Source: Bacteroidales bacterium UBA7009
Lineage (GTDB): Bacteria; Bacteroidota; Bacteroidia; Bacteroidales; Paludibacteraceae
Reading direction: 5' to 3'
DNA length: 64,000 nt
Assembly: GCA_002449665.1 (NCBI GenBank)
Contig: DJXH01000058.1
Span: forward strand, 9,999 to 73,998
Made by a program: the position numbers and the translations under genes. Below the pieces are notes generated by a model. It worked only from the letters and a program-made list of their open reading frames with translations, made no database searches and was not told the DNA's origin. This document shows positions 8,413 through 17,795 of this stretch, one piece after another (the stretch's first letter is position 1; every line of letters starts with the position of its first letter).

Positions 8413-8443
8413 TTGGCAAATTGATAAAAAAGCAGTACCTTTG
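8413..8443 (+). promoter_or_regulatory. Predicted promoter of ruvA (and probably sprA)
   Basis: TTG at 8413-8415 and TACCTTTG at 8436-8443, spacer 20 nt. The leader to the ATG at 8468 is about 20 nt. Just upstream the sequence TTGGCAAA occurs twice (8401-8419). Confidence 0.75.
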
Positions 8444-8467
8444 CGCGTTTTATTGTAGCAAAGCAGT

Positions 8468-9082
8468 ATGATTGAGTATATCAAAGGACAACTTACCGAA
8501 CTTACTCCGACAAGTGCCATCATTGAAGCCTACGGCGTAGGCTACGACATAAACATCACCTTACCTGCTTATTCCGCCTTGCAAGACAAGGAGAATAAGG
8601 AGGTAAGGCTTTTTATAACCGAGATTATTCGAGAGGACACCCACGATCTGTATGGTTTTACCACTCGCGGTGAGAGGCAACTCTTCGTTATGCTGATGAC
8701 TGTCAGCGGCATAGGTGCCAACACGGCTCGCACTATTATGTCTGCATACTCCGTGGGCGAACTTCGTCAGATAGTAGCCACAGGTAATGCCAAGGCACTC
8801 GGGCAGGTTAAAGGTATTGGTCCGAAGACGGCACAGAGAGTAATAGTGGACTTGAAAGACAAGGTGCTTAAAGTGGATGCCGGCGAAGATGCTTCTGCTG
8901 CGTTTGAGGCTAAAATGTCCACAGAGCAGGCAGACAGCGTAGTAAAGACAGAAGCCTTGAGTGCGCTGACTATGCTCGGATTCAGTGCCGCCGCAAGCGG
9001 TAAGGTGATAGACAAGATACTTGCCGATATGCCGGATGCGAAAGTGGAATACGTAATAAAGATAGCCTTAAAGATGCTTTAA
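8468..9082 (+). CDS. ruvA: Holliday junction DNA helicase subunit RuvA
   Basis: A 204-residue protein of the normal RuvA length. Domain I (OB-fold) begins MIEYIKGQLTEL; domain II holds two helix-hairpin-helix motifs, VSGIGANTARTIMS (around residue 79) and VKGIGPKTAQRVIVDLKDK (around residue 115); domain III at the C-terminus (TEALSALTMLGFSA...) contacts RuvB. RuvA tetramers bind four-way junctions and load RuvB for branch migration. sprA follows 21 nt downstream; ruvA next to sprA is an order seen in Bacteroidota and not a functional link as far as I know. Confidence 0.96.
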   Translation: MIEYIKGQLTELTPTSAIIEAYGVGYDINITLPAYSALQDKENKEVRLFITEIIREDTHDLYGFTTRGERQLFVMLMTVSGIGANTARTIMSAYSVGELRQIVATGNAKALGQVKGIGPKTAQRVIVDLKDKVLKVDAGEDASAAFEAKMSTEQADSVVKTEALSALTMLGFSAAASGKVIDKILADMPDAKVEYVIKIALKML

Positions 9083-9103
9083 CCGCAACAAAATTCATTT
9101 GTT

Positions 9104-12100
9104 TTGAGACGTTTATCCTTCATTATATTAGTTTTGTCGGCGGCACTGACTGCAAAAGCGCAGACGGTAGCCGACTCCGTACAACAGGCGGACACGGTGG
9201 GCAGGATAGTGGCAAAAGGTCTTCCTGCAAGAGATGAGACAATGCAAACAGAGGTGGAGTATCAGCCTTCCACCGGTTGTTACGTACTGCGCACGAAGAT
9301 AGGAGATGCCGAGGTGGCAACTCCCGTTCTTATGACTGCCGAAGAGTATAAAGACTACTCGGAAAGGAAATTCATACAGGAATACTGGCAGAAGAAAATA
9401 GCGGAGGTGGAGCATAACAACGAGAAGAAGTTTGACATCACCGATATGAAGTTCAATATCGGTCCGGCAGACAAGATTTTCGGTCCCGGCGGCGTACAAC
9501 TCAAGTTGCAGGGAAGTGCGGAACTGATATTCGCTTTTAAGCACCAGTTTGTTGATAATCCGTCGCTTACACGCCGCTCTAAGAACAACAACGTCTTTGA
9601 TTTTGACGAGAAGATACAAGCCAACGTGACCGGAAAAGTGGGAGACAAACTCAACTTCAATATGAGTTATAACACGGAGGCAAGTTTCAGTTTTGACCAG
9701 CAGAACGTCAAACTCGGCTACAAGGGGCAGGAGGACGACATCATTCAGTCGCTCGAAGCTGGTAACGTATCGCTTGACCTCAACTCCCAACTCATACGCG
9801 GCAGCAAGGCACTGTTCGGCGTAAAGACCAACCTAAAGTTCGGCAAACTGCGCGTTCAGGCAGTTATCAGTCAGCAGAACAGCGATGCTCAAAAGGTGAG
9901 CAGCGAAGGCGGCGCACAGATGACCAAGTTCGAACTGCGGGCAGATGCTTACGACGAGAACAAGCATTTCTTCCTCGGACACTATTTCCGCGACCACTTT
10001 GAGCAAGCTATGAGTGCAATGCCATACGTGGCAAGCGGCATTAACATCACCCGCATAGAGGTATGGATTACCAACCGCAAGGGCGTATATGACCAAGCGC
10101 GTAACATAGTGGCATTCACCGACCTTGGTGAGCAGCAGCAAGACCACCTGCTTGACCAGGGGTTGTATCAAACGGCTTCGGACAATAATCTTCCGGGCAA
10201 CAGAGCCAACCTGCTCTATGACCAACTGCTCGGTATGGGCGAGAACATACGCAGCATACATCAAGTAACGCAAACGCTGCAAGGCGTACCGCAGTGGATA
10301 AGCGGCGAGCAGTATGAGAAAATAGAGTCGGCACGCCTGCTGACAAGCAGCGAATATACACTCAACGCCGCTCTCGGTTTTATCACACTTCGCGCTGCTC
10401 TCAACCAAGACGAGGTGCTTGCCGTGGCATACGAATACACATACGGCGGACAGGTGTATCAGGTGGGCGAGTTCTCAACGGACAAAGTGGGCAACCAGGA
10501 TGAGCAAGGCAACGCCCCCACCCTGCTTCTCAAACTGCTTAAACCAGCCAACAACGCTCCTCACGCACATAATCCCATGCGTCCGGGCGAACACTACGGC
10601 ACGTGGGATTTGATGATGAAGAACGTCTATGCCCTCGGTGCGCAGTCAATGTCCAGCGACAAGTTTGAACTATACGTGATGTACCGCAACGACTCTGTCG
10701 GAACGAGCCTGCAATATCTGCCCGACGGGCCGGCGAAAGGCAAACAACTGCTGCGCGTGCTAAACTTGGACAAACTTGACTCACGTAACAACCAGTCGCC
10801 GGACGGACGATTTGACTACGTGGAAGGCTATACGGCTTTCAGTTCGACCGGCAGGATAATGTTCCCCGTGCTTGAACCGTTCGGCAGCCATCTTGCAGCC
10901 CAACTCGGCAACGACCCTGCACTTGTAAGCCAATACTGTTTCCAAGAACTGTACGACTCCACATTAGTGGTGGCACAGGAGACGAGCGAAAAAAATAAGT
11001 TTGTACTCAAAGGCAAATACAAAGGCTCCAACGGCAGCGAGATACGGCTTAACGCGATGAACATCCCAAGGGGAAGCGTAACGGTAACGGCAGGCGGTGC
11101 AACGTTAGTAGAAAACGTTGATTACGTAGTAGATTACACTATGGGTGTAGTAACAGTGCTCAATCAGTCCATATTAGATTCGGGAACAAAAGTGGATGTT
11201 AAACTGGAGAACCAAAGCACGTTCTCTATGCTGCGCAAGGGTCTGTACGGTGCGCACCTTGAGTATGAGTTTAACAAGGACTTCACTATTGGCGGTACTA
11301 TAATGTATATGCACGAACGTCCGCTTACCACCAAAGTGAATACCGGCAGCGAGCCGCTGTCAAACACTATATGGGGACTTAACCTCAACTACAAGACCGA
11401 GTTCCAGTGGCTGAGTAACGCCATAGACCAAATTCCGTGGATAACGGCGACTGCACCGAGTACTTTTGAGATAGGTGCAGAGTTCGCCCACCTTATCCCC
11501 GGACATACCAACGATGTGGGCAAAGTGGGAACAGCCTACTTGGACGACTTTGAGTCCACCACTACTTCGATAGACATACACTATCCGAATAGTTGGTTCC
11601 TCGCCTCCACACCATCCGACCCTGCAAGGGCGCAGAACGGCAACTTCTACAACGATGCTCTGCTCAGCGACAACACCGCCTATAACTCCCACCGTGCCAT
11701 GCTCTCATGGTACACGGTTGACCCCATCTTCGGCTACCCGCAGACCAACACGCCGATGCACATCAAGAACGACCCCGAAGCGATGTCCGACCACAGGACA
11801 CGTATAGTATATGAGCAGGAACTCTACCCCAATAAAGACGTGCTTGCCAGCGAAGATACACGCATGTCCGTCCTCAACCTCTCTTACTACCCCAAGGAGC
11901 GCGGACAGTATAACATAGATGCCGAACGCGTAAACGAAAACGGCGAACTGCAAGAGCCGGAGAAGAACTTCGGTGCGATAATGCGCAAATTAGACAACAC
12001 CGACTTTGAGCGTGCCAACATAGAATATATTCAGTTCTGGCTGATGGACCCGCGCCTCACCAATGAAGAAAACTGGGAAGGCGGCGACCTGTATATCAAC

Positions 12101-15100
12101 CTCGGCGATATAAGCGAAGACATACTGCGCGACGGCAAAAAAGCCTTTGAGCACGGACTTCCGTATAACGTACAAGACCGCAATATGTTAGACTCCACCG
12201 TCTGGGGATATGTACCCAAGACGACCAGCACCACTATCGCTTTCTCCAACGAAGAGGGGGCAAGAGAAAGACAGGACGTAGGTCTTAACGGACTGAGTAC
12301 GGAAGAGGAGTTTGCTTACGAGTACGGCGGCAAACGCCCATACGGAGAGTATGTGGCAGCACTGAGGCAGAAAATCAACTCCGAGACCCTCCAACGCTGG
12401 AACGCCGACCCCTTCTCGCCGCTTAATGACCCTGCCGGCGACAACTTCCACTACTATCGCGGCGATGACTGGGACGAACAGGAGACCCCCATACTTCTTC
12501 GCTACAAGCACTACAACGGTACGGAGGGCAACTCGCCTGCAAGCAGCGGCAACGAATTGTACGGCACAGCCTCTACGCTTACTCCGGATATAGAGGATAT
12601 TAACCAAGACAACACGCTTAACGAGACGGAAAAATACTATGAGTATCACGTCAGTCTCGACCCGAGCCTGCTCGACGTTGGTCATCAGCATATTGCTGAG
12701 AAACTTGAGACGGAAGTTACCCTGCGCAATGGTCAGACCGTCAAGGTAACTTGGTATCAGTTTAAGATACCGGTAAAAGGCAACGATGTAAGAAACGTGG
12801 GCGGCATACGCAACTACAAGTCCATACGTTTCATACGTATGTATCTCTCCGGCTGCAAACAGGATACTCACCTGCGCTTTGCCACTATGCAACTCGTCAG
12901 AGGCGATTGGCGCAACTACACCAAAGGTCTGTATCACAACGTAGCCACCGACCAGTATAACACCACCAACCCCGCATCTAACGCCCTGCTTGACGCACAG
13001 GCAGTTAACATAGAGGAGAACAACGCAAGAGAACCGGTCAACTATATTCTGCCTCCGGGCATATCCCGCCAGACCGACCCCGGGCAGGCACAACTCATAG
13101 CACAAAACGAGCAGGCACTCGTACTTAAAGTAAACAACCTTGACTACAACGATGCACTTGCCTTGTATAAGAACGTTGTCTTTGATATGCGCAACTACAA
13201 ACGCCTGCAGATGTTCGTCCACGCTGAGGCGGATGCCGCCGACCCCGACAACGAGAAGATACAGGACGAAGACCTGAGTTGCTTCATACGCCTCGGTAGC
13301 GACCTGAAGAACAACTACTACGAATACGAGGTTCCGCTCTACCTCACGCAGCCCGGTATGTACAACAACGACAACGAGTATGACCGACTGAAAGTATGGC
13401 CCGTAGCCAACAACATAGACGTACCTCTCACTGCCTTCACCAAAGCCAAGACGGAGCGCAACAAAGCCAAACGTAGCGGCGACAGGACTGTAGGCAACAC
13501 CATACCATATATAGTATATGATGTGGACAACGGCAAGCCCGCCAACAAGATAACCATTGTCGGCAATCCTACATTGGCAGAGATAGAGACGATAATGATA
13601 GGTGTGCGCAACCGCCGCAACACCAAGACCGGCGGTGTAAGCGGCGAGGTGTGGGTAAACGAACTCAGGCTGTCGGAGTTTAACGAAGAAGGCGGTGTGG
13701 CTGCTATGGCAAACGCCTCTCTCGGCATAAGCGACATAGCCAAAGTGAACGTAACGGGACACCTTGAAACGGCAGGCTACGGCAGCATAGAAAGCAACGT
13801 ACAGAGCCGCAATATGGACAACATATACCAAGTGGCTGTCAGTGCGGCACTCGAAGGCGGCAGGCTCTTCCCCGAGCAAGCACAACTGCGCATACCTCTG
13901 TATGTAAGTTATACCAAAGACCAACAAAGTCCCAAATACGACCCTGTGGACTCGGATGTAGAACTGAAAGAGACCCTCGCCACATACAACAACAAGGAGC
14001 AGAAAGACTCTGTTCGCCGTGCCACCAATACAACACGCGATGCTATCAGTTTCAGTATTACGAATATGAAGGTGGACATTCACTCGAAGAAACGTAATAT
14101 GTTCTACGACCCTGCCAACTTCAGCATATCGGCTTCATACAGCAAGCAGATGAGCCGCTCGCCAGAGATGGAGAAAGACCAGACATCAAACCAAAAAGGC
14201 TCGTTCAACTACGCATATAGTTTCAACCCCAAGCCGTGGGAGCCGTTCAGCAAGATGGACAAACTCAAAGACGTGAAGATACTGAGCGAGTTCAACCTCT
14301 TCTACCTGCCGCAGTCGTGGGCGTTCTCAACGAACATGAACCGCAACTTCTCTATGCTCCGTATGCGCGACTACAACACGGCGGACGGCGTGGAAGCAAC
14401 CATCTCGCAGACACCCACTTTCTCCAAAGACTTTACTTGGGACCGCAATTTCGACTTCAAGTATGACCTAACGAAGAATATGAAGTTCACTTTCCGCACG
14501 GCAATGAACTCTACCGTGGACGAGGCATACTATACGCCCGAAATAATTCGGGATTATCAGTTCACCAACGACTACTACGAGGCTTGGCGCGACACAATTA
14601 TGCGCAGTATGGGTACGTGGGGCTCTCCATATACCTATCAGCAAGTGTTCACCGCTACGTGGAACGTACCGTTCAACCGCATTCCGTATCTCGACTGCCT
14701 CACAGCCAACGCTTCGTATAACGGCACCTACACTTGGAACCGCACTGCCGCCACCACTACACAGCAAGACCTTGGTAACACCATAGGCAGCACGCGTGCC
14801 ATACAGGCAGACGGACAGATAAACTTTGAGACCCTATACGGCAAGAGTAACTATTGGAAACAACTCAACCAACGTATGCAGGCGCGCCAACGCAACAACC
14901 GCAAGTTCAAGAGCAAAACGTTCAATCAGACCATCAGCCTCGAAGCCGGTGTACCAAAAGAGATTAACCACCGTCTCAACTCCGAACACCTGCAAGTGGT
15001 GATAACCGACACTGCCGGACGCACTCTGCCCGTCAAGTATAAGACAGCAGGCAACGGAAAGATTACGCTAACAAGCAAGAACGCCATTGACGGCGTACAG

Positions 15101-16600
15101 GTAAACATCACAACCCGCGACCCGAACGAGCGCACTGCAGGCGAACAGGCTATGGACTTTGCGGCATACTTTGGTACGATGGTACGCCGCCTGCAGGTAA
15201 CATATCGTTATACCAACTCGCTGACCGTCCCGGGCTTCCGCCCGCAAGTGGGCTTTATGGGACAAAAGCACGTGGATAACCTCTATGCCCCGGGCTGGGA
15301 CTTCGCCTTCGGCTTCTTCGATGACAACTTCGTCGAGAAAGCCAAAGACAACGGCTGGCTCGCTTTGGGTCAGGATGTGGCACAGCCGGCAGGAGCCGCC
15401 AACACAAGCGACTTTGATGTCAAACTCACACTTGAACCATTCCCCGGATTTAAGATACAGGTGAACGGCAAACGCTACGAAGCACATACAACCTCTCTGC
15501 TCTACGGCAGAACGACGGATGAAGATGAGCGATACGTACTGCAACGCAATGCCACCGGCTCGTTTAACATCACGGAGGTTGCTATTGCCACAGCCTTTAA
15601 GAATATCGGCAAAGCATCGTCTAACTATGCGAGTGAGACTTTCGACCAGTTCCTTATCAACCGCGACCTTATGCAGACACGCGTTCAGTCGCGCTACAAC
15701 TCGCTCGTCTATCCGACAGAAAGCACCTTCATACCCGACTCGCTCGCCGGCAAATCATACAACCCCGCTCACGGCACTATCAGCCGCAACTCGGCAGACG
15801 TACTCATACCGACCTTTATCGCCACATACACGGGCAGGGATATATCAAGTATCAGTTTCAACCCCTTCCTGAGCATACTGCGCACGATGCCTAACTGGAG
15901 CGTAAGTTTTGACGGACTTGGCAAACTGCCGTGGATGCGCGACAACTTCCGCTCCGTAACGCTCACTCACGCATACACTTGTAAGTATGCCATAGGTTCG
16001 TACAGCACGTTCTCCACTTGGGCCAACGCAGGCAACAAAGACCGCACACTCGGCTTCACACGCGATGTAACAACACAACTGCCCGTACCTTCGGCTTCGT
16101 TTGATGTATCAACTGTAAGTATGCAAGAGTCGTTCTCCCCGCTGATTGGTATCAATATGACGATGAAGAACTCGCTCAGCCTCAAAGCCGAATATCGCCA
16201 GCAAAGAAACATTGCACTGAACATCACATCCGTACAACTGACCGAAGGACACAGCAAAGAGTTTGTTATCGGTGCGGGCTACACCATTAAGGACCTGCAT
16301 TTCACAGCCAAGAAGAAAGACGGCGGTCAGCGCAAAGTGTCCAACGACCTCAAAATCAACGTGGACGTAAGTTATAAGAACATCATGACACTGCTGCGCA
16401 AAGTGGAAGAGAACATAACACAGGCATCGTCCGGCAATAAAGTGCTTGGTATAAAGATTAGTGCCGACTACGTTATCTCGCAGAAAGTCAGTCTGCAACT
16501 CTTCTACGACCACCAAGGCACCACGCCGCTTATGTCCAATAGTTATCCAGTCAACTCCGACAATGCCGGTATCAACATCAAACTGATGCTGACACGCTGA
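9104..16600 (+). CDS. sprA: Type IX secretion outer-membrane translocon SprA (Sov)
   Basis: A 2498-residue protein with a signal peptide (MRRLSFIILVLSAALTAKAQ). Length and content match SprA/Sov, the very large 36-strand outer-membrane beta-barrel through which T9SS cargo leaves the cell. Recognisable family regions include FDITDMKFNIGPADKIFGPGG near residue 110, the alternating amphipathic strands throughout, and the conserved segment with FVHAEADAADPDNE near residue 1370. The start is TTG: no ATG or GTG lies between the ruvA stop at 9080-9082 in this frame and the signal peptide. It shows that the organism has a T9SS, which explains the C-terminal tails on the secreted proteins at 24.5-37.7 kb and 53-58 kb. 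No frameshift or gap is seen. Confidence 0.95.
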   Translation: MRRLSFIILVLSAALTAKAQTVADSVQQADTVGRIVAKGLPARDETMQTEVEYQPSTGCYVLRTKIGDAEVATPVLMTAEEYKDYSERKFIQEYWQKKIAEVEHNNEKKFDITDMKFNIGPADKIFGPGGVQLKLQGSAELIFAFKHQFVDNPSLTRRSKNNNVFDFDEKIQANVTGKVGDKLNFNMSYNTEASFSFDQQNVKLGYKGQEDDIIQSLEAGNVSLDLNSQLIRGSKALFGVKTNLKFGKLRVQAVISQQNSDAQKVSSEGGAQMTKFELRADAYDENKHFFLGHYFRDHFEQAMSAMPYVASGINITRIEVWITNRKGVYDQARNIVAFTDLGEQQQDHLLDQGLYQTASDNNLPGNRANLLYDQLLGMGENIRSIHQVTQTLQGVPQWISGEQYEKIESARLLTSSEYTLNAALGFITLRAALNQDEVLAVAYEYTYGGQVYQVGEFSTDKVGNQDEQGNAPTLLLKLLKPANNAPHAHNPMRPGEHYGTWDLMMKNVYALGAQSMSSDKFELYVMYRNDSVGTSLQYLPDGPAKGKQLLRVLNLDKLDSRNNQSPDGRFDYVEGYTAFSSTGRIMFPVLEPFGSHLAAQLGNDPALVSQYCFQELYDSTLVVAQETSEKNKFVLKGKYKGSNGSEIRLNAMNIPRGSVTVTAGGATLVENVDYVVDYTMGVVTVLNQSILDSGTKVDVKLENQSTFSMLRKGLYGAHLEYEFNKDFTIGGTIMYMHERPLTTKVNTGSEPLSNTIWGLNLNYKTEFQWLSNAIDQIPWITATAPSTFEIGAEFAHLIPGHTNDVGKVGTAYLDDFESTTTSIDIHYPNSWFLASTPSDPARAQNGNFYNDALLSDNTAYNSHRAMLSWYTVDPIFGYPQTNTPMHIKNDPEAMSDHRTRIVYEQELYPNKDVLASEDTRMSVLNLSYYPKERGQYNIDAERVNENGELQEPEKNFGAIMRKLDNTDFERANIEYIQFWLMDPRLTNEENWEGGDLYINLGDISEDILRDGKKAFEHGLPYNVQDRNMLDSTVWGYVPKTTSTTIAFSNEEGARERQDVGLNGLSTEEEFAYEYGGKRPYGEYVAALRQKINSETLQRWNADPFSPLNDPAGDNFHYYRGDDWDEQETPILLRYKHYNGTEGNSPASSGNELYGTASTLTPDIEDINQDNTLNETEKYYEYHVSLDPSLLDVGHQHIAEKLETEVTLRNGQTVKVTWYQFKIPVKGNDVRNVGGIRNYKSIRFIRMYLSGCKQDTHLRFATMQLVRGDWRNYTKGLYHNVATDQYNTTNPASNALLDAQAVNIEENNAREPVNYILPPGISRQTDPGQAQLIAQNEQALVLKVNNLDYNDALALYKNVVFDMRNYKRLQMFVHAEADAADPDNEKIQDEDLSCFIRLGSDLKNNYYEYEVPLYLTQPGMYNNDNEYDRLKVWPVANNIDVPLTAFTKAKTERNKAKRSGDRTVGNTIPYIVYDVDNGKPANKITIVGNPTLAEIETIMIGVRNRRNTKTGGVSGEVWVNELRLSEFNEEGGVAAMANASLGISDIAKVNVTGHLETAGYGSIESNVQSRNMDNIYQVAVSAALEGGRLFPEQAQLRIPLYVSYTKDQQSPKYDPVDSDVELKETLATYNNKEQKDSVRRATNTTRDAISFSITNMKVDIHSKKRNMFYDPANFSISASYSKQMSRSPEMEKDQTSNQKGSFNYAYSFNPKPWEPFSKMDKLKDVKILSEFNLFYLPQSWAFSTNMNRNFSMLRMRDYNTADGVEATISQTPTFSKDFTWDRNFDFKYDLTKNMKFTFRTAMNSTVDEAYYTPEIIRDYQFTNDYYEAWRDTIMRSMGTWGSPYTYQQVFTATWNVPFNRIPYLDCLTANASYNGTYTWNRTAATTTQQDLGNTIGSTRAIQADGQINFETLYGKSNYWKQLNQRMQARQRNNRKFKSKTFNQTISLEAGVPKEINHRLNSEHLQVVITDTAGRTLPVKYKTAGNGKITLTSKNAIDGVQVNITTRDPNERTAGEQAMDFAAYFGTMVRRLQVTYRYTNSLTVPGFRPQVGFMGQKHVDNLYAPGWDFAFGFFDDNFVEKAKDNGWLALGQDVAQPAGAANTSDFDVKLTLEPFPGFKIQVNGKRYEAHTTSLLYGRTTDEDERYVLQRNATGSFNITEVAIATAFKNIGKASSNYASETFDQFLINRDLMQTRVQSRYNSLVYPTESTFIPDSLAGKSYNPAHGTISRNSADVLIPTFIATYTGRDISSISFNPFLSILRTMPNWSVSFDGLGKLPWMRDNFRSVTLTHAYTCKYAIGSYSTFSTWANAGNKDRTLGFTRDVTTQLPVPSASFDVSTVSMQESFSPLIGINMTMKNSLSLKAEYRQQRNIALNITSVQLTEGHSKEFVIGAGYTIKDLHFTAKKKDGGQRKVSNDLKINVDVSYKNIMTLLRKVEENITQASSGNKVLGIKISADYVISQKVSLQLFYDHQGTTPLMSNSYPVNSDNAGINIKLMLTR

Positions 16601-16619
16601 TAAAAAGAGTAAAAACACT

Positions 16620-17126
16620 ATGCGTATCGTTCTTATCGGACCGGAATCAACTGGCAAATCAACGCTGTGCAAACACCTTGCACAGCGTTTTTCAGGTATC
16701 TGCATAGACGAGTATGCCCGCACATACACGGAGCAACTGCAACGACCATATACATACGAAGATGTGGAACTGATTGCCCGCAAGCAGGCGGAACAACTAT
16801 CGGCAGACTACGGCACACGCATAGTATTTTTCGACACCGACCTTATCATCACCAAAGTGTGGTTTGAGGTCAAATACGACAAATGCCCATTGTGGGTCAT
16901 AGAGGCAATGGAAAAATACAGACCGGATGCATATTTGGTTTGTATGCCGGACATAAAGTTTGAAGACGACCCTGTAAGAGAGAACGGCAACAGGAGAGAG
17001 GAACTGCTACGGCTGTACATATACGAGATTCAGCGGCTTGGCGTACCCTATTATATTGTAAGCGGACAAGGGGACAAACGCACGGATAATGCAATAAAAA
17101 TTGTGAAAGATATTGCACGATTATAA
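16620..17126 (+). CDS. NadR-like P-loop ATPase/kinase-fold protein
   Basis: A 168-residue P-loop protein. The Walker A motif GPESTGKST is at residues 7-15, and DEYART and FDTDLIITKVW follow as in the kinase domain of NadR (ribosylnicotinamide kinase, AAA_28 family). It consists of that domain only, without a nucleotidyltransferase part or a DNA-binding domain. A role in NAD salvage is possible from the family but not proven by the sequence. It is 19 nt after sprA and 21 nt before rpe; rpe has its own promoter inside the end of this gene. Confidence 0.8.
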   Translation: MRIVLIGPESTGKSTLCKHLAQRFSGICIDEYARTYTEQLQRPYTYEDVELIARKQAEQLSADYGTRIVFFDTDLIITKVWFEVKYDKCPLWVIEAMEKYRPDAYLVCMPDIKFEDDPVRENGNRREELLRLYIYEIQRLGVPYYIVSGQGDKRTDNAIKIVKDIARL

Positions 17127-17143
17127 ATCTATCACTACCTTTG
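17113..17143 (+). promoter_or_regulatory. Predicted promoter of rpe (leaderless)
   Basis: TTG at 17113-17115 and TACCTTTG at 17136-17143, spacer 20 nt. The ATG of rpe is at 17148, only 4 nt after the box, so transcription should begin at or next to the start codon. Confidence 0.7.
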
Positions 17144-17147
17144 CGGT

Positions 17148-17795
17148 ATGAAACAGATAGCACCTTCAGTATTGTCAGCCGACTTCGGCAACCTTAAAGA
17201 CGAGATAGAACGTATCAACAACAGCGAAGCAGACTTGCTTCACGTGGATGTGATGGACGGAGTGTTCGTACCGAATATATCTTTCGGCTTTCCGCTAATG
17301 AAACCGATGAAAAAATACTCCACCAAGCCTCTTGATGTACATCTTATGATTGTTCATCCCGAAAAATACGTTGAGCGTTTTTGCGATGCGGGTGCTTGGA
17401 GCGTAGGGTTCCACCTTGAAGCCACCGACGATCCTATGCCCGCCATCCAACTCATCCGTAATAAGGGAGTACGTACTTGCCTGACAATCAACCCTGACAT
17501 CGCTCTTGAAAGGCTGATACCGTATATAGGCGAGGTGGATATGATTCTGCTGATGTCGGTTTTTGCAGGGTTCGGCGGACAGAGTTTTATCCCCGAGACA
17601 CTCGACCGCATACGTACAATGCGCCAAGCCATTGACAGCCGCAGACTGAAAACACTGATTGAAGTGGACGGAGGTATCAACACCAAGAACGCCGGAGAGG
17701 TGTTTGCTGCCGGTGCGGACGTACTGGTGGCAGGCAGTGCAGTCTTCGGTGCTAAAAATCCGCAAGAAGCAATACATAAAATGAAAAATGGCTGA
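17148..17795 (+). CDS. rpe: Ribulose-phosphate 3-epimerase
   Basis: A 215-residue TIM-barrel enzyme that interconverts ribulose 5-phosphate and xylulose 5-phosphate in the pentose phosphate pathway. Family signatures are complete: PSVLSADFGNL at the N-terminus, LHVDVMDGVFVPNISFG (metal-binding His and catalytic Asp), DVHLMIVHPEKYV, LLMSVFAGFGGQSFIPETLDRI, and IEVDGGINTKNA with the second catalytic Asp. The length is standard. Its last 8 nt overlap comEC. Confidence 0.96.
   Translation: MKQIAPSVLSADFGNLKDEIERINNSEADLLHVDVMDGVFVPNISFGFPLMKPMKKYSTKPLDVHLMIVHPEKYVERFCDAGAWSVGFHLEATDDPMPAIQLIRNKGVRTCLTINPDIALERLIPYIGEVDMILLMSVFAGFGGQSFIPETLDRIRTMRQAIDSRRLKTLIEVDGGINTKNAGEVFAAGADVLVAGSAVFGAKNPQEAIHKMKNG

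Noticed and set aside
12188..14083. 631-codon antisense frame opposite sprA
   Set aside because: It is a mirror of the biased codon use of sprA, has no promoter, no family features and an odd Val/Tyr-rich composition.
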